Assembly (NCBI GenBank): GCA_947464365.1
Contig: CANHWS010000023.1
Location: forward strand, 1-20,797
Source of the DNA: Cytophagaceae bacterium
GTDB taxonomy: Bacteria; Bacteroidota; Bacteroidia; Cytophagales; Flexibacteraceae
DNA: 20,797 nt
Reading direction: 5' to 3'
Shown: positions 15,806-20,797 of the stretch, piece after piece
How positions within the stretch are numbered: the stretch's first letter is position 1
How the letters are laid out: each line of letters begins with the position of its first letter
The notes under the pieces: model-generated
Seen by the model: only the letters and a program-made list of their open reading frames with translations
What the model was told of the DNA's origin: nothing
Databases searched by the model: none
Position numbers and translations under genes: made by a program

Positions 15806-16261
15806 CTATCTAAAAAGCAACTTAGCACTTTGTACACGACCATGGACTACATCAATACCATAGATGGCATTTTCAGCTATAAATTGAGGAGCTAATTGAT
15901 AAGTGATGATGATGTTTTCAGCCTGGCAGTAGAGCTTGTAGTCATTTGTTAACTTGAGGTTCCTTAACTGTACATTTGGTGGAGGAGCATAAGGCAACAA
16001 ACTTATCACAACTATGGGGTGTGTAGACTTTCGATGACTCATCATGCTATCCAGGTGCTGGACAAAAGATGTGGACATTTGATCCTCAGCATTCTCCACC
16101 AGAATGATCGTACTGGTGTCAGCATCCAAAAGCCTCTTTTCATCTCCAACAAAAAAACTTGTTGGCGCATGGTGGTAGTAAAGATCAGTCGAATACCGAA
16201 AGCCAATTAGCAAAACGAGGACGGACACCAGCCCAATGAAGTAGAATACAAGCTTTCTCAT
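15806..16261 (-). CDS. Small membrane-anchored protein of the ABC/thioredoxin operon
   Basis: This 151-residue protein has one N-terminal membrane segment (residues 4-20) and an exported domain of about 125 residues. I do not recognise a family. The strand pattern TIILVENAED, HPIVVISLLPY, IIITYQLAPQFI, GIDVVHGRVQSAKLLF could be a thioredoxin-like fold without the active-site cysteines, since NAEDQMS stands where CxxC would be expected. That is a guess from pattern alone. The start codon overlaps the stop of the upstream permease gene (ATGA), so it is coupled to the ABC operon and is its last gene. Likely accessory factor on the outer face of the inner membrane. Confidence 0.75.
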   Translation of the reverse strand: MRKLVFYFIGLVSVLVLLIGFRYSTDLYYHHAPTSFFVGDEKRLLDADTSTIILVENAEDQMSTSFVQHLDSMMSHRKSTHPIVVISLLPYAPPPNVQLRNLKLTNDYKLYCQAENIIITYQLAPQFIAENAIYGIDVVHGRVQSAKLLFR

Positions 16262-16965
16262 ACAATCTCAAACTTTCGTTTCTGGACCAACCAATACAAC
16301 AGCATCAACTGTAAAAACAATCCAAGGGCGTAGCTAAAAACAAATATCCAATCTGGAAAAGGAGTACCCAATAATATATAGCAAGGTCCAAAATATACCA
16401 TTAGATGGTTAATTGTTTTCAGGCCAGACATACTAAAGGTAATCAACACCAAAAAATGTGGTATGGCATAAAGCACCAATCCCAATCCAAGGAATCGTTC
16501 CTTGACCAACATTCTCGTCGTAGCGTACATCAAGCCAATCAATAGCGACCCAAAGAAGAGCTGCACCCCTATTATCAACCAATGAAATAAGGCCTCATAC
16601 CACGGGTCCCATTGCGATGGCACGGATACCGAGACTGCAACCGCAAGGCGGGATACTAGGTAACCCGCTGTGCTGACCATACTGAGCTTCAGGACCTCCA
16701 CCAAAACGATTGAAGTGGTTTGGGCAACCGTAGCACCGTCGAGTAGAGATCGCAAAATCAGGTGATTATTTAGCTTTTTGCTGAGCGCCAACAATGAAAC
16801 GATGATGAACAAAAGTGCTTCAAGATCAAACATGGTTAGCAAGAACATACCAGGATTACTGCTGGTATCTAGGCTGGCTAAGGTGGGAAAAAACATCGGC
16901 ATGAAGACGCCAAAAAACAAACCAAGCAAGGTCGCAAGTGCGGTATATATCAGGGCCAATCTCAT
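16258..16965 (-). CDS. Six-helix membrane protein, putative ABC permease
   Basis: This 235-residue integral membrane protein has about six membrane helices (near residues 3-26, 40-62, 83-110, 127-148, 157-179 and 209-231). No conserved motif identifies it, but length, helix layout and position in an operon with an ABC ATPase fit an ABC-2-type permease. It follows the permease-thioredoxin gene after 3 bases and overlaps the next gene by 4, so stoichiometric expression is likely. With the other permease it could make a heterodimeric membrane channel over the ATPase. Substrate unknown. It could instead be an accessory membrane subunit. Confidence 0.72.
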   Translation of the reverse strand: MRLALIYTALATLLGLFFGVFMPMFFPTLASLDTSSNPGMFLLTMFDLEALLFIIVSLLALSKKLNNHLILRSLLDGATVAQTTSIVLVEVLKLSMVSTAGYLVSRLAVAVSVSVPSQWDPWYEALFHWLIIGVQLFFGSLLIGLMYATTRMLVKERFLGLGLVLYAIPHFLVLITFSMSGLKTINHLMVYFGPCYILLGTPFPDWIFVFSYALGLFLQLMLLYWLVQKRKFEIV

Positions 16966-16968
16966 GCT

Positions 16969-18186
16969 TTATTGTTTGTTAGGATTGGACCTTAACCACT
17001 TAGCAACCGCAATCTCTGAGCCTGGCAAGAAACCCACATGGTAATACCGTACTTGCCGACCTTCAGTCACCAAGGTAAATGGAATAGCCACTCCTTCAAA
17101 CTGACCCTCTAGCAAGGATAGATAAGCATTATGATGGCGTACAGATCCGGGTACGGCCGCAAACTGGATGCCTTTACTTTCCCAGTCTGGATGCTGAAGC
17201 AAGGTTTTGGTAGTAGCGGCAGGATCTTTGTCTTGGGATAAGGCCACAATCCGAGCTTTTGAGGGATCAATTGTATCAGCTAGCGTCGCCAACTGAGGCA
17301 TTTCCGCAACGCAAGGTCCGCACCAAGAGGCCCAATAATTAATGACTAGGTAGCGACTAGTATTTAGACCAACCGCTGTTTGTTTTGGCAAAATCATATC
17401 AGCAGGAAAGTAATCATACGGGCGAAAAACCAACGAAACAACCATTACAGTACCCAATACCATTATAGGCCACCGTCCCGCCCTGCCAATCAATTGCTCA
17501 AGTTTGATATCAGCCACGACCAACACCATTAAATGAGCCAACATCACAAGCAATATGAGCCCAACGCTTCCCCATACTAAATACTCCTGCTCAAGATATG
17601 CTACCTGCCGATATAACAACAAGTTAACCCAAACCGGTGGCAATTCCTTGAACATGATTGCTACTTTAGCATCGATCACAAGATAGCCAACAACGATAGC
17701 CATTATTGTGTAACGTGACAATAGTTGGCTAAGCCCAGCCATCACAAGGCTCAAAACCAACATCAAGCAAGCCATGTTGAGCCAAACTTTAAGCGTAAAG
17801 AGCCATACTCCTAAGGATGTAAATGCCTCAAAATTGGCGGCAAAGAAAGCATAACAGATCAGGATCGTTACTGGGAAAATAGCGCTAAAGCCAACAGCCC
17901 GCAACGTCAACTGACGCAAACAATGGTCAGCCAACCGAGCCCCTGAAAGGCCATCAAGCTTTAGGCGCGTGACAGCACGTTGGCTGAATGTACCTACATC
18001 TTGCAAGACAAAAATAAACAACAAAACCAGCCTAAACTGTGTGAAATAGGGCAAAACCAATGCAAACAGACCATTGGTAGCCCCCTCAACTCCATGCTCC
18101 ACATTGGCATAGTAGAGAGAGGCGAGGTAAACCAACAGCACCAACAACAACAAGATCCAGGCACGAAAGGCTGTGTTTATGGACAT
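16969..18186 (-). CDS. ABC-permease-like protein fused to a thioredoxin domain
   Basis: With its start at 18186 (MSINTAFRAWILL) this is a 405-residue protein. About seven membrane helices fill residues 9-265, then comes a TlpA/ResA-like thioredoxin domain at about 275-400: YLVINYWASWCGPCVAEMP with Cys289 and Cys292, and a probable cis-proline loop IPFTLV. An odd helix count puts the thioredoxin outside the cytoplasm, where TlpA-like domains work. The open frame extends upstream to 18285, but those codons overlap the ATPase gene, whose stop is 1 base before this start. The ABC ATPase upstream and a second permease downstream mark the N-terminal part as a transporter subunit. It may export a thiol-containing peptide or guard the transporter's redox state. 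The fusion is unusual. Confidence 0.85.
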   Translation of the reverse strand: MSINTAFRAWILLLLVLLVYLASLYYANVEHGVEGATNGLFALVLPYFTQFRLVLLFIFVLQDVGTFSQRAVTRLKLDGLSGARLADHCLRQLTLRAVGFSAIFPVTILICYAFFAANFEAFTSLGVWLFTLKVWLNMACLMLVLSLVMAGLSQLLSRYTIMAIVVGYLVIDAKVAIMFKELPPVWVNLLLYRQVAYLEQEYLVWGSVGLILLVMLAHLMVLVVADIKLEQLIGRAGRWPIMVLGTVMVVSLVFRPYDYFPADMILPKQTAVGLNTSRYLVINYWASWCGPCVAEMPQLATLADTIDPSKARIVALSQDKDPAATTKTLLQHPDWESKGIQFAAVPGSVRHHNAYLSLLEGQFEGVAIPFTLVTEGRQVRYYHVGFLPGSEIAVAKWLRSNPNKQ

Positions 18187-18187
18187 A

Positions 18188-18910
18188 TCAAACTCTGGTC
18201 TTGCTGTAAAAATCAGAAACCATTTTGCTGAAGTCCGCCTGGCCGAAGTTGGCTTGATCGATGTCATTGACCACCATTTGGCCATCCCTAATTAGCCCAA
18301 CCTTGTTAGGTACAGGTTCGTTACCGTTCGTCAGGTGCAGACTCATCAAGATGGTTTTGCCGGCCTGTTGGTATCGGCTGATGTAGCGGTAAAGTACATT
18401 AACTGCCTCATAGTCCAGTCCGTTGTTTGGTTCGTCCAGCACATAGATACCCGTCTGGCGCGAAAGGGACGAAATAATAGTCAGTTTCTTGGCCGTCCCG
18501 AGCGACAAAGTGCCTACCCGATTGCTCAGATAGGCATCTAATCCAAAGTCCTGAAGCATGGGGATGATTGTGTCAAAATCCACCCCATTTCGTTTGCATG
18601 TCGTTGCTAGACAATGCCTAACAGTCTCGTTTTTATCGTAGTAGTGCTGGTCTAGCCCCAGACTAACCACCTCATTGAGATAGGCCACAAGGTTGCCATC
18701 AATCAAGATCTCACCTCCATGCGGACGCATCAGCCCACCCAGCAGTCGAAACAGGGTACTTTTTCCAGCACCATTGTTGCCAACGATGATCATGAGTTCC
18801 CCGCCGGCCAACGAAAAGTCAATCGGCCCAAGCCGGAACTTTTTGTACTGGTAGGTTAAGTTATTGATGGCAAGATTGCCACTAGGTTTTTGAATCATGC
18901 TTAATGGCAA
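18188..18910 (-). CDS. ABC transporter ATP-binding protein
   Basis: This is a 240-residue stand-alone ATPase. Walker A is GNNGAGKS at residues 44-51, the probable Q-loop glutamine is Q88, the signature is LSLGTAKK at 135-142, Walker B is IYVLDEP at 155-161 with catalytic Glu160, the D-loop NNGLD follows, and the switch is His192 in SLH. All motifs are intact, so it should hydrolyse ATP. Signature and size fit the drug, peptide or lantibiotic export group (CcmA-like) rather than importers. The start is either 18910 or Met5 at 18898. The next gene starts 1 base after its stop, and the gene before it ends 101 bases upstream. It powers the two permease-like proteins encoded downstream. Confidence 0.93.
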   Translation of the reverse strand: MPLSMIQKPSGNLAINNLTYQYKKFRLGPIDFSLAGGELMIIVGNNGAGKSTLFRLLGGLMRPHGGEILIDGNLVAYLNEVVSLGLDQHYYDKNETVRHCLATTCKRNGVDFDTIIPMLQDFGLDAYLSNRVGTLSLGTAKKLTIISSLSRQTGIYVLDEPNNGLDYEAVNVLYRYISRYQQAGKTILMSLHLTNGNEPVPNKVGLIRDGQMVVNDIDQANFGQADFSKMVSDFYSKTRV

Positions 18911-19011
18911 TGAGCTAATAGATTAGGCTAAGAGAATTCTATTGTATTGATTGGTCCTACAAAAGAGTCCTGCTAACCTTGGGATTGAAATTAAGCCACT
19001 GCCCCACCCAA

Positions 19012-19344
19012 CTATATATAAATCAAATAATTCACATACAGTGAATAGGTCACCCATATCGTAACGAAATTCAAAGGATAAGCATAGAACACATGTGCCT
19101 TAGCTGTAATTTTTGCGTCAAAAGGAAGCGGTCCCTGTGGAATAAAAGCTGGTAGGGTGCCACCATTTCTGCGCTTAAAGAAGTTTTCTAGCAGAAATGG
19201 TTTACTGAGGCTTAATGCCATAACAAACATCATCCCAAAGAGGATGCCTAGCTCAGCGGGGAGCACAAAGTAAATGCCGCAGGATATACCAACGATTAGG
19301 ACATCCATCAGCACCAAAAGCAAGTAGTACTTGACCAAATTCAT
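19012..19344 (-). CDS. Small three-helix membrane protein of unknown function
   Basis: This 110-residue protein has three predicted membrane segments (about residues 6-28, 30-48 and 87-109) and a polar loop at 52-84 rich in glycine, proline and basic residues (KRRNGG). I recognise no family. It carries a strong promoter match of its own at 19400-19430 and lies 101 bases upstream of the ABC ATPase gene on the same strand. No terminator or separate promoter is apparent in that gap, so it may be the first gene of the ABC/thioredoxin operon or an independent unit. It could be an immunity-type or accessory membrane protein, but nothing in the sequence proves it. Confidence 0.72.
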   Translation of the reverse strand: MNLVKYYLLLVLMDVLIVGISCGIYFVLPAELGILFGMMFVMALSLSKPFLLENFFKRRNGGTLPAFIPQGPLPFDAKITAKAHVFYAYPLNFVTIWVTYSLYVNYLIYI

Positions 19345-19399
19345 GGGATTATTGCGTTTACAGCTACGTGATTACTACCCTACTGAATCTGGGCTATGA

Positions 19400-19430
19400 C
19401 AAACCTACAAAACCCACAACACAATCCAAA
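19400..19430 (-). promoter_or_regulatory. Bacteroidota consensus promoter for the 19344 gene and perhaps the ABC operon
   Basis: On the minus strand: TTTG (19430-19427), exactly 19 bases, then TAGGTTTG (19407-19400). This is a complete match to the Bacteroides consensus TTTG-N19-TAnnTTTG, 55 bases ahead of the ATG at 19344. It is the best promoter in the window. Confidence 0.7.
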
Positions 19431-19519
19431 AGCAATTTTCTTGATTGCATACCAAAAATTTTACCCCTTGCACGGTACCAAATTTTCTTCATCAAAAGAA
19501 GCAATCAACAGAAATGAAG

Positions 19520-19535
19520 CCCTAAAATTTTAGGG
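19520..19535. repeat. Perfect 16-base palindrome
   Basis: CCCTAAAATTTTAGGG is a perfect palindrome in the 271-base gap between the small membrane protein and the helicase gene. It lies 90 bases upstream of the consensus promoter and 80 bases downstream of the helicase stop. A regulator site is possible; its AT-rich centre and lack of a T-run make it a poor terminator. The rest of this gap holds no gene I can support. Confidence 0.5.
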
Positions 19536-19615
19536 GTGCCAAAAACAATTGGTCTGTTTTGTACTTTGGTTAGAATCAAGAGCTAATATGCCAAGGAAAA
19601 ATACAAAAGCCCTAT

Positions 19616-20797
19616 CTACGCATCCCACCTAAACCAAACACCTGCAAACCGTAAACCCTCAACAGGAATAAGTTGTAGCCGTACGAGCTTGATAATCAAA
19701 CCAGTAGGAGTGAGTTGTAGTGGGGCCAGCAAGTCATAATAGCTGGTACCAGCTGCCAGCAGGTCTTGCAGCTTTTGGTCATCGGTGCTGGTCCAGAGGG
19801 GAGGCGCAGTTTCACCATCCGCAGGCTCAGGCATGGCGGGTGGCTCTGGGCCCATATAGTCAGGGTCAGGAAGCACAACGTAGGCTGGGCTAAGCGAAAA
19901 GGCCACAATCAGACCCATGCCCCGCAATTTGCTGCCAACACCACCTGGTTTTCGTTGCATTTCGGCAGCGATGTCCTTGATGGGTACTCGGGCTTCAAAA
20001 CGTTCACGCAACAGCTCCAGATCAGCCTTGAGGTAGCGGGCGCCCTCGTTTGCGAGTTTGCCACCTGCTAGGTTTTTGTCCTGCAGCTCGGCAATGGCTT
20101 TGGCTTGTTTCTGTTGTTTTTTGCGCTCCTCTTCGGCTTTGTCTTCCTTGCTTTTCTGGATCAGGCCACCAGCGGCTGGTTTTTCGGGCCTGCGGGCGGA
20201 GGTATGGGCAGGGTTGTTGTCCTGTGTCTGCATCTGGCTTGTCGCCCACTTCGCAAACGCATTGACCACCTCAGCCACAATGATATCACGTTGCATTAGC
20301 GGTTGCCGCAAGGTGATACCGTCCAGCGTACGGCAACGGCTGAGGGCCACATAAAGCTGACCTGGCGCAAAGGCCCCAGATCCGATATCCAGCCGCATTT
20401 TGTCAAAGGTCAGGCCCTGCGATTTGTGCACTGTCACGGCCCAAGCCAAGCGCAGGGGAAACTGGCTAAACGTCCCCTTAACCTCTTTGTCGATCTCCTT
20501 GTCTTTGTCGCTGAACTTATAGCTGACGTTTTCCCAAGTATGGTGGCTCACGATTTCCTCATTCCCTCGGTCAAATTTGACGGTTAGGGTGAGCCCCTCT
20601 TCGTCATCTTCATTGACAGCAAGCAAAGTACCAAGGCTGCCATTGCTCCAGCGGCGCAGGCTATCATTGGTCAGCATCATGACACGGGCCCCGATCTTGA
20701 GTTCTAACAAAGTCTCGGCACGGCAGAGATGAGCGGGGAACACCCGGTCAATGGAGGCATCAAATTGATAAAGCCGTCCCGATAAAGCCCGCAACTG
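19616..20797 (-). CDS. Pif1/RecD-type SF1 helicase, C-terminal part (N-terminus outside window)
   Basis: The frame is open to the right edge, so only the last 393 residues are seen. The first 170 hold the C-terminal half of an SF1B helicase: ELKIGARVMMLTND, then the late motif AVTVHKSQGLTFDKM and GQLYVALSRCRTLDGITL (motif VI), as in Pif1-like and UvrD_C_2 domains. The enzyme should unwind DNA 5' to 3', acting in replication or repair. After this comes a charged linker (KSKEDKAEEERKKQQKQ) and two degenerate repeats, LLRERFEARVPIKDIAAEM..GSKLRGMGLI and LQDLLAAGTSYYDLLAPL..LIIKLVRLQLI, which look like helix-turn-helix or SANT-like units. Such tails occur on Bacteroidota Pif1-like helicases. The stop is at 19616-19618. 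Confidence 0.87.
   Translation of the reverse strand, partial: QLRALSGRLYQFDASIDRVFPAHLCRAETLLELKIGARVMMLTNDSLRRWSNGSLGTLLAVNEDDEEGLTLTVKFDRGNEEIVSHHTWENVSYKFSDKDKEIDKEVKGTFSQFPLRLAWAVTVHKSQGLTFDKMRLDIGSGAFAPGQLYVALSRCRTLDGITLRQPLMQRDIIVAEVVNAFAKWATSQMQTQDNNPAHTSARRPEKPAAGGLIQKSKEDKAEEERKKQQKQAKAIAELQDKNLAGGKLANEGARYLKADLELLRERFEARVPIKDIAAEMQRKPGGVGSKLRGMGLIVAFSLSPAYVVLPDPDYMGPEPPAMPEPADGETAPPLWTSTDDQKLQDLLAAGTSYYDLLAPLQLTPTGLIIKLVRLQLIPVEGLRFAGVWFRWDA

Noticed and set aside
18187..18285. 33-codon N-terminal extension of the permease-thioredoxin gene
   Set aside because: It overlaps the end of the ATPase gene; the Met at 18186 is directly followed by the first membrane helix.
19396..19533. 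45-codon plus-strand open frame (MTNLQNPQHN...) ending inside the palindrome
   Set aside because: It has no promoter or recognised family and runs antisense through the consensus promoter at 19400-19430; chance is the simpler explanation.

Overview
The window reads as accessory chromosomal DNA from a member of the phylum Bacteroidota. Three things point there: a large secreted protein ending in a type IX secretion (T9SS) sorting domain, several matches to the Bacteroidota promoter pattern (TTTG or TTG, about 19-22 bases, then TAnnTTTG), and an almost complete lack of Shine-Dalgarno sequences. The families (GEVED-type T9SS protein, NamZ/DUF1343, DUF4236, Pif1-type helicase with a long tail) would suit Saprospiria, Chitinophagia or Cytophagia; I cannot place it more finely.

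Layout. At 1-528 lies the end of a nucleotidyltransferase (MNT) gene overlapping a HEPN gene, a typical toxin-antitoxin-like pair. At 584-927 is a stretch of broken minus-strand coding sequence. At 928-3706 (minus) four exported proteins follow one another: two paralogous lipoproteins, a short probably truncated protein, and a WD40 protein with eight repeats of exactly 41 residues. A good promoter lies upstream. Divergent to them, 4076-6478 encodes an 800-residue T9SS cargo with three GEVED modules, followed by a strong terminator.

At 6784-8438 a TetR-family regulator and a short-chain dehydrogenase each have a copy of the same 17-base operator-like box in front of them, a self-contained regulon. 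At 8460-11726 (minus) is a large GH2-type glycoside hydrolase with its own promoter. It is divergent to an FAD-dependent oxidoreductase (12059-13318), which converges on a NamZ/DUF1343 exo-muramidase (13353-14591). Small genes follow: DUF4236, a PhnA/YjdM C-terminal domain, and a DUF1801 protein.

At 15806-19344 (minus) is the most unusual locus: a small three-helix membrane protein, an ABC ATPase, an ABC-permease-like protein fused to a periplasmic thioredoxin domain (WCGPC), a second six-helix permease-like protein, and a small membrane-anchored protein that overlaps it by four bases. The last four genes are almost without gaps. This looks like an uncommon two-permease ABC exporter carrying its own thiol-disulfide module. 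The right edge (19616-20797, minus) holds the C-terminal part of a Pif1/RecD-type helicase with a charged linker and two degenerate helix-turn-helix-like repeats.

Several genes have longer open frames than the real protein. I chose starts from signal peptides, family length, promoter position and overlap with neighbours. No tRNA, rRNA, CRISPR array, transposase or integrase was seen.
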